64,000 nucleotides of DNA from contig NC_010729.1 in assembly GCF_000010505.1 (NCBI RefSeq), forward strand, positions 978,501 through 1,042,500. Direction: 5' to 3'. Positions 1 to 8,404 of this stretch are shown piece after piece. The notes beneath the pieces were generated by a model. That model was not told the DNA's origin, did not search any database, and was given only the letters and a program-made list of their open reading frames with translations. The position numbers were made by a program, and so were the translations under genes. The first letter of the stretch is position 1, and the number at the start of each line of letters is the position of its first letter. Source of the DNA: Porphyromonas gingivalis ATCC 33277 (GTDB lineage: Bacteria > Bacteroidota > Bacteroidia > Bacteroidales > Porphyromonadaceae).

Positions 1-1967
1 AAGTTGTTGTCAAAAGAGAAATTGACAGATCCTGCATTGCCCATGGAGGGAGCACCGAATATCTGCTCGGAATAAGGAGAGTAGAGTAGCGTATGCAGCT
101 TGCCGTTCTGATCCGTATGCTCGAGATGCTCCCAAAAACCATATCGGCGTTTCGTGAAGTCCGGCATATAGGAGAAACTGACAGTAGGCGTGAAGCGATG
201 ACGGATCATAATGAGATTGCCTCCGAAGGAAAAAGGTTTCCAAGGCTTGAACATACCGTACAGTGTGGTAGATAAGCCTGCCGACAGGCTGTAATCGTAC
301 AGTCTGCGGAATTTATAGGTCGTGTCCGAAGGCAGAAATGTTTTCTTATCCTCATTCCACGACTTCCGTATGCCTTTCGTATACCACCACTCATTGTAGT
401 TAACCCCCATAGTCAGATTGATATAATCCAACAAAGGGACAGTCAAACTGATCGGTACGGAATGACGCATACCATTCTTCCAATCGCGCACGAGATTGCT
501 CTGGAGCAAATCTTTCTCTTTTGTCAAGATACTATTGCGAAGCTGACCGGAATAGCCCACACTCAACTTCTCGTACCATCGCTCCGGTCCTACACGGGTC
601 TTCCGCTTGAAAGGATAACGCGTGGACATATTAATCGAAAGATTCGGCAAGGTAAGGCTCACCGTCGTATCGCGCATGTTCTGGCTGATATCCATGCTAC
701 CCGTAATCGAAAAAGGAGTACCCGGAAACTTGCGCGAATAGCTCACGGCCGAACTTCGTGTCGTAGCAGTACGGGCATTGACATCATAGGTGGTATTCAG
801 CGAATTCTGGAAATAGCTTCCGGTGGCAAAATTGACATTGGCCGACAGCGTTTGCAAAGGATTGGCCTTCTGATCCTGACTGTGTGTCCATCGGATATTC
901 AGACTGGTGGTCTTGCTGTAGTCTCCGGGCACATATTTGTCTCCGGACTTCGATACCAGATAATTGGCTTCGAACGAACCGTTGTACTTATACCTCTTCT
1001 TATATTTCGATTGGGCTGAAATGCCCCATGACCCTTTGGAAAAGATCTCCCCACGCAATGCCAAATCGATATAGTCGCTGAAGGCAAAATAATATCCACC
1101 ATTCCTCAAATAAAATCCATAGCGATTGTCCTCTCCGTACGTGGGCATCAATATACCGGACGAGTATTTGTTGGAAAAGGGAAAATAGCCGAAAGGAAGA
1201 CCTATCGGCAGCGGCATATCGGCGATAACCAGATTGACCGGACCGGTGACGATGTCTTTCTCCAGATGCACCTTTGCCTTGGAAAGATTGATATAGAAGT
1301 GAGGATGATCGTGATTGTCGCAGGTCGTATAACGCCCTCCTTGCATAAACATGATATTGTCGGGCATCTTCTTGGTCTTACCGGCAGTCAGATAGCCTTC
1401 GCCCTGCTGCGTGATCACTCCGCTGATAATCCCCTTCTCCGTGCGGAAGTTGTAGGTAAAGTTCTTGGCTTCGAACGACTGCTCTCCATCCTTGAAAACA
1501 GGAAAGGCCATCGGATAACCGGCCGTATCGAGGACATAGCGAGTATAAACCGTACTGCTGTCGGTATTGAGATACATGAAGTTTGCCTCCAAGCGACTCT
1601 TTTGATAGCTCACATAGCTCTTGCCGAAAAGATAGGCACGATTCTGTCCGAGCAAAACGATGGAGTCGGTAGCTTCGTACTCCACTATATCTTCCAATTC
1701 GAATTCATCGTCATACACGCTATCCTGCTGCATCGATCCGGTGGAATTGGCAGGAAGGGAATCTCGAAAGGCACTGTCAGGGATAGGTTTTGCGAGAGGC
1801 ACCGTGTCTTTCGCTGTAGAATCAGACAGCGCAGCATGCCGACGGTGGTGCAATCCGACTGCTCCGGCCATAGGACGTTCCGCAGCGACCAAAGTAGCAC
1901 AGAGCAATCTGACAAGGATTACGGGTAATAACCATGAAAGTCTGGAACAGAGATCGGATACTCTCAT
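1..1967 (-). CDS. lptD: LPS assembly outer-membrane protein LptD (3' end outside window)
   Basis: The minus frame is open from ATG at 1967 to the window edge, about 655 codons, and is therefore partial at its C-terminus. After a hydrophobic N-terminus and a low-complexity Ser/Asp/Thr linker, an OstA/LptA-like region appears (VEYEATDSIVLLGQNRAYLF, then YQKSRLEANFMYLNTDS), followed by EGYLTAGKTKKMP and long alternating polar/aromatic strands typical of the LptD beta-barrel. In the family, LptD with a lipoprotein partner inserts LPS into the outer leaflet of the outer membrane. Other ATGs just upstream are out of frame or run into a stop, so 1967 is the only good start. The assignment rests on recognisable family sequence; the barrel end cannot be seen. 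Confidence 0.85.
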   Translation of the reverse strand, partial: MRVSDLCSRLSWLLPVILVRLLCATLVAAERPMAGAVGLHHRRHAALSDSTAKDTVPLAKPIPDSAFRDSLPANSTGSMQQDSVYDDEFELEDIVEYEATDSIVLLGQNRAYLFGKSYVSYQKSRLEANFMYLNTDSSTVYTRYVLDTAGYPMAFPVFKDGEQSFEAKNFTYNFRTEKGIISGVITQQGEGYLTAGKTKKMPDNIMFMQGGRYTTCDNHDHPHFYINLSKAKVHLEKDIVTGPVNLVIADMPLPIGLPFGYFPFSNKYSSGILMPTYGEDNRYGFYLRNGGYYFAFSDYIDLALRGEIFSKGSWGISAQSKYKKRYKYNGSFEANYLVSKSGDKYVPGDYSKTTSLNIRWTHSQDQKANPLQTLSANVNFATGSYFQNSLNTTYDVNARTATTRSSAVSYSRKFPGTPFSITGSMDISQNMRDTTVSLTLPNLSINMSTRYPFKRKTRVGPERWYEKLSVGYSGQLRNSILTKEKDLLQSNLVRDWKNGMRHSVPISLTVPLLDYINLTMGVNYNEWWYTKGIRKSWNEDKKTFLPSDTTYKFRRLYDYSLSAGLSTTLYGMFKPWKPFSFGGNLIMIRHRFTPTVSFSYMPDFTKRRYGFWEHLEHTDQNGKLHTLLYSPYSEQIFGAPSMGNAGSVNFSFDNN

Positions 1968-2033
1968 TCGGATTCATTCATACTCACAGGTGAGCAAAGG
2001 TAAAAAAGAAGTTGTAATACACGATGAGGTTGT

Positions 2034-2343
2034 ACAGGCTGCCCCAGGGCCGACGTATTAAATTGGTTTGCGGCTTCATTTGAGAAGTTTCTTCTGAATA
2101 CGAGGGATTGAGGACTTCATATTGGCCTTTAAGAGGGAAACGATATGTTGCCGGCGGTAACGTCGTTGGACGTCTCAAAGGGGGACTCATTAAAGGGGAG
2201 TAACTTTCCACTAGTGGAAACTTCTTTTTCCACTAGTGGAAAGTTTATTTTCCACCGGTGGAAAACCGGCGTGTACCAAATAGTCGCCTGACACAGAAAT
2301 AAAAAGAATGAACAAAAGTGCCTGCTTATTGTGCAAAGGTCCC
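2034..2343. repeat. Intergenic repeat A, copy 1 (inverted relative to copy 2)
   Basis: This stretch matches the reverse complement of 7350-7554 almost throughout. The shared blocks run from the caggctgcc end through cgagggattgaggacttcat and atgttgccggcggtaac to the gcaaaggtccc end. Copy 1 carries about 100 extra bases (roughly 2166-2268) that hold the palindromic array at 2205-2264. The outer end reads gggacctttgcac on the minus strand, close to the terminus of the IS1126-like element at 44926. No ORF is convincing in it. Confidence 0.75.
2205..2264. repeat. Array of 3 palindromes with 22-bp spacing
   Basis: Perfect 10-bp palindromes ccactagtgg at 2208-2217 and 2230-2239 and ccaccggtgg at 2252-2261 lie exactly 22 bp apart, each extended by flanking tt/aa to 14-18 bp. 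The array lies only in copy 1 of repeat A. A related core recurs in the array at 16355-16464. Confidence 0.85.
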
Positions 2344-2439
2344 GAATAATAGAAGAAAGAGGCTAAGGATACAGTATAAATTTTCAAATGAAATAACCCC
2401 GGGGTTACATCAGATTTGAGTAGGGAGATATTGATATGG

Positions 2440-2976
2440 TTAGTCAGGGAGAACAAGCTTTCGTTTCGCTGTGATCATATCTATTTGAATACGATAGATA
2501 GCGGTATGTGGCATGCCGCTTTCAACGGCCTTATCGAACAAATCCATTTTCTCTGGCGTGTACTTCTCGCATATCAATCGTAAGGCATGCACGCACTCCT
2601 CATGATCTGCTACACGAATGACTCGCCCCTTGACTATAGCACTCTCGAAATCGGTGGTGAAAATTCGACTCAGCATAGAGCCGGATAAGCGGGAGTCTCC
2701 CTCTTGTAGCGATTCCAGTACTTCCGGAGTATATACATCGGGTACCTCCACTCGGCCTACAAATACAATGGTGGCCGAAGGCTCATGGGTGAATAATTCG
2801 ACTTTGTGTCCGGCACGTGCCGAATGAAAATACAAATTCTCCCCATCGCGCACGATGGAAAGAGGCAAAGCATAGGGTGCACCGTCCGAATCCACGACAG
2901 AAAGGACACCGTAGGCTGCCCGATCAATTACCTCCAAACCGAATTCTCGGCTCATTTCTCGATCTTTACGCCGCAT
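2440..2976 (-). CDS. Pyridoxamine 5'-phosphate oxidase-like / NimA-type flavin-binding protein
   Basis: A 178-residue product using the ATG at 2976 (MRRKDREM). The longer frame upstream has no protein-like sequence and overlaps the intergenic region. It shows the FMN-binding split-barrel pattern: AAYGVLSVVDSDGAPYALPL near the N-terminus, then NLYFHSARAGHKVELF and ATIVFVGRVEV. This matches the Pfam class that includes NimA nitroimidazole reductases and other small flavoproteins. The substrate cannot be deduced. It is monocistronic, transcribed divergently from the CDF gene. The family call is good; a role in nitroimidazole resistance is only a family association. Confidence 0.75.
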   Translation of the reverse strand: MRRKDREMSREFGLEVIDRAAYGVLSVVDSDGAPYALPLSIVRDGENLYFHSARAGHKVELFTHEPSATIVFVGRVEVPDVYTPEVLESLQEGDSRLSGSMLSRIFTTDFESAIVKGRVIRVADHEECVHALRLICEKYTPEKMDLFDKAVESGMPHTAIYRIQIDMITAKRKLVLPD

Positions 2977-3238
2977 GATGAATTTCCTGAAATCAAGGGT
3001 TATACTTTTTGAAACGGCGAAATATATGGTAAAAATGTCGACAAAATGATGACATTTGCAATAAAGATGGAGCAGTGTCAAAATTCTTTTGGAGCACAAA
3101 GGTGCTAAAACAGAGTCTGAAAGGAACGTACTGAAGTACGTGACTGAAGCCGAATGTCGCAGGCAACGCAGCAAATTGCTCATTATGACACGCCGTCAAA
3201 ACAAAAACATCAGATCATAATGTGTAGGAGACAAATCT

Positions 3239-4204
3239 ATGGAAACAAAACAATCTCACGCCCACGCCTGTTGCTCGGAACACAAACATGAACATGAGGC
3301 ACATCATCACGGGCATCATCACCACCATCACCATCATGGCGAAAGTGGAAGCAATTTGCTTTTTGCTTTCGCTATGAACCTCTTCTTTGCTATCGTAGAA
3401 TTGGTAGGCGGTATTTTCACCGGAAGTGTAGCCATCCTGTCAGATGCCTTACATGATTTCGGTGATTCCATTTCGCTCGGCATTGCCTGGCGACTGCAGA
3501 AACTATCGGAAAAGGGTCGCGACAGATCTTTCAGTTATGGCTACAAACGCTTCTCTCTGCTCGGTGCACTGCTTATTTCAATCATTCTTCTGGTAGGATC
3601 CGTTTTTGTCATCATTGCAGCCGTACAACGTTTCTCCATGCCGGGAGAGCCCAAAGCAGGAGGGATGCTTATTCTGGCCATATTCGGATTGGTAGTCAAT
3701 GGCTTGGCCGCACTCAGACTAAAAGGAAGCTCTTCGCTGAACGAACGTGCCGTGATGCTACACCTTCTGGAAGATGTGCTCGGATGGGCAGCCGTGCTTG
3801 TAGTCAGCATCGTTATGCTCTTTGTCAATGCCCCGATCCTCGACCCGATACTTTCTCTATGTATCACGGCATGGATCCTGTACAATGTGTATGGCAACCT
3901 GCGTGAGACCTTCAAAGTCTTGCTGCAAGGAGTACCCGATGGGATAGACTTAGAGGGATTAAAGACGGATATACTCTCTCTGCCACATATACGTAGCATT
4001 CACGACATCCACCTATGGACACTCGACGGAGAGTCGCACGTGATGACGATTCACGTTGTGTACTGCCCGGACGATTTCAGTTCGCCCCAAGCTGTATTCG
4101 ATATGAAAGAATCAGTACGGGAGAAGTGCAGTGCCCACGGAATACGACATGCTACGATAGAATTGGATCCCGAGGGTTGCTCTTGTGGGATGGAGAGCTG
4201 CTAA
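3239..4204 (+). CDS. Cation diffusion facilitator (CDF/CzcD-type) divalent metal exporter
   Basis: A 321-residue inner-membrane protein. The first ~35 residues are very His-rich (HHHGHHHHHHHH run) and end the cytosolic metal-binding tail. Six hydrophobic segments follow. TM2 has LSDALHDFGDSISLGIAW, the HD..D site of CDF transporters, and TM5 has LHLLEDVLGWAAV, the second half of the zinc site. A C-terminal cytosolic domain (HIRSIHDIHLWTLDGESHVM) and a terminal CSCGMESC Cys cluster close the protein. The family exports Zn, Co or Cd by proton exchange. Metal choice is not shown by sequence, although HD/HD-type sites and the His loop favour zinc. The stop overlaps the convergent neighbour's stop by 3 bases. 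Confidence 0.9.
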   Translation: METKQSHAHACCSEHKHEHEAHHHGHHHHHHHHGESGSNLLFAFAMNLFFAIVELVGGIFTGSVAILSDALHDFGDSISLGIAWRLQKLSEKGRDRSFSYGYKRFSLLGALLISIILLVGSVFVIIAAVQRFSMPGEPKAGGMLILAIFGLVVNGLAALRLKGSSSLNERAVMLHLLEDVLGWAAVLVVSIVMLFVNAPILDPILSLCITAWILYNVYGNLRETFKVLLQGVPDGIDLEGLKTDILSLPHIRSIHDIHLWTLDGESHVMTIHVVYCPDDFSSPQAVFDMKESVREKCSAHGIRHATIELDPEGCSCGMESC

Positions 4205-4719
4205 CTTTCGATTGCCTTCAAAATCCAATGCCCTACCAGCCGCAGTCCTTTTTCCGAGGGTCTGCGGCTGATATCTTTTCGTTCGATCACCGTTTGCATC
4301 CCATATGCTTCTTGATCAGCTATCCATGCAGCGGCTGCCTCCAAAAGATAGCATCCCATATCATACAAAAAGAGGGACGGTACAGGCATAATGTCTTCTT
4401 CGTTTAGATGAGAGGAGAGTACAACCTCCAAATCGCCTTCGGGTTGCCCTCCCTCCACATCGTGAAAAACCAAAGAGAGGTCAATCCATGGATCTCCCGA
4501 TACTATCCACTCGCCTAAAAGCGACGATACGACTTCATACAAAGCATCGGCTTTTTCATTTGTGTAAAGCAAAGCCGGGTAGGCCCCTGCCATACCTAAC
4601 GCATTGAAGAGTTTCGTCCACGGAAAGTATGTGACAAGATGGCCTATGGAAAGGTTTTCAGCATGGACATTATGCTCTCCGAAAACGATAAGCTCATTGT
4701 CTTGCGTATCAGTCATCAT
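4201..4719 (-). CDS. Conserved hypothetical protein, 172 aa
   Basis: I do not recognise a family. The protein is soluble and acidic, with no signal peptide, and contains LVTYFPWTKLFNALGMAGAY and a C-terminal half rich in Leu/Ile (MGCYLLEAAAAWIADQEAYG). It lies about 90 bp downstream of the YidE/AspT-type transporter on the same strand and could be cotranscribed with it. The stop codon overlaps the CDF gene's stop in a tail-to-tail arrangement. Codon usage and an uninterrupted frame support it as real. Confidence 0.6.
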   Translation of the reverse strand: MMTDTQDNELIVFGEHNVHAENLSIGHLVTYFPWTKLFNALGMAGAYPALLYTNEKADALYEVVSSLLGEWIVSGDPWIDLSLVFHDVEGGQPEGDLEVVLSSHLNEEDIMPVPSLFLYDMGCYLLEAAAAWIADQEAYGMQTVIERKDISRRPSEKGLRLVGHWILKAIES

Positions 4720-4808
4720 TCAGCTTGGCATTAGGCGATATGTACAAGCAGTCTACAGCAAATACAGCGGAGACAGGCTCCGCAAAGCGAGTCTTTCGGT
4801 TCGCCGGA

Positions 4809-6494
4809 CTAAGAGCAAAAGAATAAGATAAGCAATTGTGCAGTCAGCACCCTCAAGAACATGGTCAGAGGATAGACCGTGGCGTAGCCTACGGCCGGAG
4901 CATCGTGGTTAGTCGTGTTGTTGGCGTATGCCAGGGCAGGTGGGTCTGTAGTACTTCCGGCCAACATTCCCATCAGCGTAAGATAATTGATCTTATATCC
5001 TTTGCAAGCGATAAATCCGATGATAAGGAGAGGCAGGAGGGTGATTATAAAACCGTATCCGATCCATGTAAAACCACCTTTGTTTACTATCGTATCGACG
5101 AACCCCTCTCCGGCCCCCAATCCTACGCAAGCCAAGAATATGGTGATGCCGATTTCTCTCAACATCAAATTGGCACTGGGAGTCGTATAAGTCACCAGCT
5201 TATACCGATAACCGAACCGACTCAATAGAATAGCCACCACCAATGGCCCACCGGCAAGTCCCAGCTTGACGGGCTGAGGAATACCGGGCAAAACGATCGG
5301 AAGCGAACCCAAAAGGATACCGAGACCGATGCCGATGAATATGGACATTAGGTTCGGTTCGTTCAGTCGTTTGACAGAATTACCGATCAGTTCTTCCACT
5401 TTGGGCATTACCAACTCACTGCCCACTACAGTCAGACGATCGCCCACCTGTAGCGGAAGGGAAGCCAATGCTACCATCTCAACTCCGGCACGGTTCACAC
5501 GTGTCACATTCATGCCATGCAATTTGCGTAGCTGCAATGAACCGAGGGTCTTTCCATTCAATTCGGACTTCGTAACGATGAATCGGCGGCTCACCAAATG
5601 CGACTCGGTAGGTATCCACTGCTTCCTATCCATCTGTATCTCAGTCCCGATTAAGCTGCTAATCACCGCAGCATTTTGCGAATTGGTAATTACGAAAACT
5701 CTGTCGTTTTCATTTAGAACCGTATCCGAATGTGCCAGCGAAATACTGTTGGTACGCGAATCCATTGTGCGCGAAATCACGTAGTCATGACCTTTGAGCA
5801 GTTGGCGGACTTCTGCTAATGTTTTGGAGAAAACGGCCGGATTTTTTACAACCAGAGAGAGCGCAATAGCCTGATTGTCATCGTTATGTTCCAGACTGTC
5901 CATCTTCTCTTTCTCTTTGGCCACACTGATCTTGAAAATAGCTCGTACGATCAGCATGGACGCAATGATCCCCACCACTCCGAGCGGATAAGCCACAGCA
6001 TAACCGAGTGTGATAGTCGGATCGCCGGTTCCCGTTAGATCATGGAATGTCTGCTCGGCAGCTCCCAGGCCCGGTGTGTTCGTCACGGCACCGGACAGAA
6101 TTCCTACCATTGTGGACATGGATATGCCTGTCACGAAGTGCAGAATCACCGTTGTCAGTACACCCAGAAAGACGACGCCCATAGCCAGTAGGTTCAAGGT
6201 AAGCCCCCCCTTGCGAAGAGAGGAGAAAAAACCCGGGCCCACTTGCATCCCCACCGAGTAAACGAATAGGATCAGTCCGAATTCTTTGAAGAAATGATGT
6301 ACGTCGGGATGCAGATTCATGCCGAAATGTCCTAAGACTATTCCGACAAAAAGAACGAAAGTAACCCCCAAAGAAATTCCGAAGATCTTTATCTTTCCCA
6401 ACCAAATCCCTAAGGCAATCGTTACGGCAACCAAGAGAATGGAGTGCCCCACTCCTACACCGAAAAGCAAGTCATTAAGCCATTGCATATTCAT
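4809..6494 (-). CDS. YidE/YbjL/AspT-type duplicated membrane transporter with central RCK-C domains
   Basis: About 561 residues from ATG 6494 ([10 protein letters not shown]); an upstream start at 6518 is possible. The layout is N-terminal TM half (five to six helices, [20 protein letters not shown]), a central soluble part with two TrkA-C/RCK-C repeats ([20 protein letters not shown] and [20 protein letters not shown], each followed by a GDR hinge), then a second TM half repeating the first, with [12 protein letters not shown] echoing [12 protein letters not shown]. This is the aspartate:alanine exchanger fold family. The substrate is unknown; AspT itself swaps aspartate for alanine. The first possible leader control is the cobalamin riboswitch at 7020-7195. 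Confidence 0.85.
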   Translation of the reverse strand: MNMQWLNDLLFGVGVGHSILLVAVTIALGIWLGKIKIFGISLGVTFVLFVGIVLGHFGMNLHPDVHHFFKEFGLILFVYSVGMQVGPGFFSSLRKGGLTLNLLAMGVVFLGVLTTVILHFVTGISMSTMVGILSGAVTNTPGLGAAEQTFHDLTGTGDPTITLGYAVAYPLGVVGIIASMLIVRAIFKISVAKEKEKMDSLEHNDDNQAIALSLVVKNPAVFSKTLAEVRQLLKGHDYVISRTMDSRTNSISLAHSDTVLNENDRVFVITNSQNAAVISSLIGTEIQMDRKQWIPTESHLVSRRFIVTKSELNGKTLGSLQLRKLHGMNVTRVNRAGVEMVALASLPLQVGDRLTVVGSELVMPKVEELIGNSVKRLNEPNLMSIFIGIGLGILLGSLPIVLPGIPQPVKLGLAGGPLVVAILLSRFGYRYKLVTYTTPSANLMLREIGITIFLACVGLGAGEGFVDTIVNKGGFTWIGYGFIITLLPLLIIGFIACKGYKINYLTLMGMLAGSTTDPPALAYANNTTNHDAPAVGYATVYPLTMFLRVLTAQLLILFFCS

Positions 6495-6798
6495 CCAAAC
6501 AGCTTTATAGTTAGTCAAATAGTATGCGACTTCTTCACTTGGCTCAAGACTTTTCCTATGACAAGAAAATGAAGCCGAAGGGCGACATGTCGCATATTTT
6601 CATGTGGTTTTATCAATTTATAAATTCTAACGGAAACCAAAGTCTCGTTCGAAACCCCACAAAAATAGTACTTATTTAGGTCGTGACATCCGAAAAACAA
6701 TAAGATTTCATAGTTCGATATGATAATCATACCCCTGTAGATTCGCCGAAGGGAAGCAGAAACTCTATAAAAAAGAATGATAAGATAGAAAATGATAA

Positions 6799-6855
6799 GA
6801 CCCTTAGGTCTGCCTTGTACGGAGCTCATCCCGCCAAGACAAGACCATAAGGGTC
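6799..6855 (-). terminator. Stem-loop terminator after the cobalamin riboswitch
   Basis: On the minus strand gaccctta(t)ggtct pairs with agacctaagggtc, with further pairing of gtcttg/caaggc inside. The stem is followed by a T-rich run (cttatcattttctatc, then ttcttttt). It lies about 165 bases downstream of the B12 box, where an expression-platform terminator could sit. Confidence 0.55.
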
Positions 6856-7019
6856 CGCTCACAATACACTCCAATTCCTGGCAAAAGAATCGGATCGTTT
6901 CCGCTGCGTCGGAAACAAAATTTTCCTCGGGGGATTAAAAGGGAAAGAAACGGATCCTTGTGGCAGTAAAGTCGGATTGACCACAAGTACATTCTCTCCC
7001 GGCTTTTCCTCGAAGCCGC

Positions 7020-7195
7020 AGACAAAGACTTTGCAGGTCTTCTGGCTCACCCCATACTTCCGACTCCTTCCCATCCGCACAGAACGGACAGTGGATATAA
7101 ATGCCGAAAGCTTAACAAGGTTCACAGCAGCGGGACTGCTCGGGATTTTCACCCGATTCCCTTTTAATCATCACCACCGATCCCGATAGGAAAAG
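7020..7195 (-). ncRNA. Cobalamin (adenosylcobalamin-type) riboswitch
   Basis: The minus strand reads the aptamer in order: gggaatcgggtgaaaatccc, then gagcagtcccgctgctgtgaa (split here as agcagtcccgctgct with tgtgaac), a variable arm, then the B12 box agccagaagacctgc at 7033-7050 (plus-strand complement gcaggtcttctggct). These are the conserved core blocks of the cobalamin riboswitch. The next gene downstream on this strand is the YidE/AspT-type transporter, starting about 540 bases away, with a stem-loop between. No recognisable cobalamin or corrinoid gene lies nearby. Confidence 0.88.
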
Positions 7196-7349
7196 GCAGC
7201 TCTGAACAAAGTCCGCACAAAGATAGAAAAAATAACACATTTCAGATATAGCAGGATGCATATTCCACAGGGCAATCGCATTTCAGCCACTAACGTACAT
7301 CTAAAGCTCATGATTGCTACATCCAATTATCAAACAAGTACGAATTAAT

Positions 7350-7554
7350 GGGACCTTTGCACAATAAGCAGGCACTTTTGTTCATTCATTTTATGTGTGT
7401 CAGACGACCATTTAGTACACGTCAGTTACCGCCGGCAACATATCGTTTCCCCCTTAAAGGGCAATATGAAGTCCTCAATCCCTCGTATTCAGAAGAAACT
7501 CGCTCGAATGAAGCCGCAAAACCGATTTAATGCGTCGGCCCCGGGGCAGCCTGT
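7350..7554. repeat. Intergenic repeat A, copy 2
   Basis: Inverted partner of 2034-2343. It lacks the ~100-bp insert with the palindromic array and so appears to represent the uninterrupted form. It starts with gggacctttgcacaataagc and ends with ggggcagcctgt. It is followed after 27 bp by repeat B copy 1. Confidence 0.75.
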
Positions 7555-7581
7555 CAGGACGATCGCGTTTGAAATTTTTTT

Positions 7582-7893
7582 AGTTTTCAACAACGAAGCG
7601 AAATTTGGAATGATTCTAAATAAGCACCTGAAAGGGAACGGATTTTGAAGTCAAAAATATGAAGAAACGAACTTTTTCAGGTCAAAACGTGATTTGTGGG
7701 AGACAAGATAACGATCTATATACAAACTTTTTACGATAAATATATAGATCGTTTGCGATTTGTATATAAATCGTTTTCAATTTATATATAGATCGAAACT
7801 CATTTGTATATAAATCGAAGACCGAAAAAGGCCCTTTCGGGAGCTGAAATAAAAGAGGCACCCGCACGATTCGTGGCCGAACCGTGCGGGTGC
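7582..7893. repeat. Intergenic repeat B, copy 1, ending in a long hairpin
   Basis: A direct repeat of 31548-31837. Both start at agttttcaacaacgaag, share tttggaatgatt, gcggattttgaag-like and gactttttcag-like blocks, then a 22-bp array, then cgaa(a)gaccgaaaaaggcc-like sequence, and finish with a 36-base hairpin (7858-7893; stem gcacccgcacg with cgtgcgggtgc). No coding potential is seen. The hairpin has a T-rich side on the minus strand and could act as a terminator in that direction. Confidence 0.8.
7710..7819. repeat. Array of 5 units with 22-bp period inside repeat B copy 1
   Basis: Five consecutive 22-base units, for example tacgataaatatatagatcgtt and tgcgatttgtatataaatcgtt (each given only as a unit pattern: AT-rich core with gatcgtt or aatcgtt end). 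Units 2 and 4 resemble each other, units 3 and 5 resemble each other, and unit 1 reads like the inverse of unit 3. Copy 2 of repeat B has only four units. Confidence 0.8.
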
Positions 7894-8404
7894 TTATGTC
7901 TTTAGGAGAAGTGTTAAGAAGATTTATTCCTACTTATTCGTCATAGGGATATATGCTGTTTGTCCAAATATCGAGATGGCGTGATAGGTTATGGGCGCGA
8001 AAGGATCGGCCGGAAAGATCGAGGGTATAAAGGTGTTCGGTGCACATGTCCTGTTATCGTTAAGTCTATTATCCATGTAGTTCTATTCAAGCAATCGGCT
8101 CTCTTGGCAGCGGCATCCAACTTCCGACAGAGAGCTTCATCGGGCGACAAATGTAAGAAAATATTCAGTCTCGGGAGATTTGAAAAAATCGGGTCGTTAG
8201 CATCAAAATCCGTGCCCCGGGTGGCCTGTATTTTGATGCAGTTGCCTTATTTTGGTTTTGAGCAAGTTCCAAACCTGCTTTCGTTCAAACACACAGGGTG
8301 TACCAAAAATAATTTCGACAGACACTCCTCTAATGTTTCTGGATTATCTTTGTACAAAAATTGGGCAGAGATGCCTTTAAGTCGAATCTAAATTGTTATG
8401 TCTT
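7894..8404. other. Leader region of the TonB receptor gene; hairpin and promoter only
   Basis: No credible gene is visible. A perfect 10-bp stem (gcatcaaaat with attttgatgc) at 8200-8239 encloses a GC-rich loop; its role is unclear. The promoter at 8345-8352 lies near the end. An open frame spans 7960-8391 but has no protein-like composition and contains the promoter. Confidence 0.5.
8345..8352 (+). promoter_or_regulatory. Bacteroidetes-type -7 promoter element (TATCTTTG)
   Basis: TATCTTTG fits the TAnnTTTG -7 consensus of Bacteroidetes sigma-ABfr promoters and lies about 50 bases before the ATG at 8405. The -33 TTTG-type element is weak (gtttctgg). Confidence 0.5.

Noticed and set aside
7960-8391. 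143-aa plus-strand ORF before the TonB receptor
   Set aside because: No family-like sequence; overlaps a stable hairpin and the promoter at 8345.
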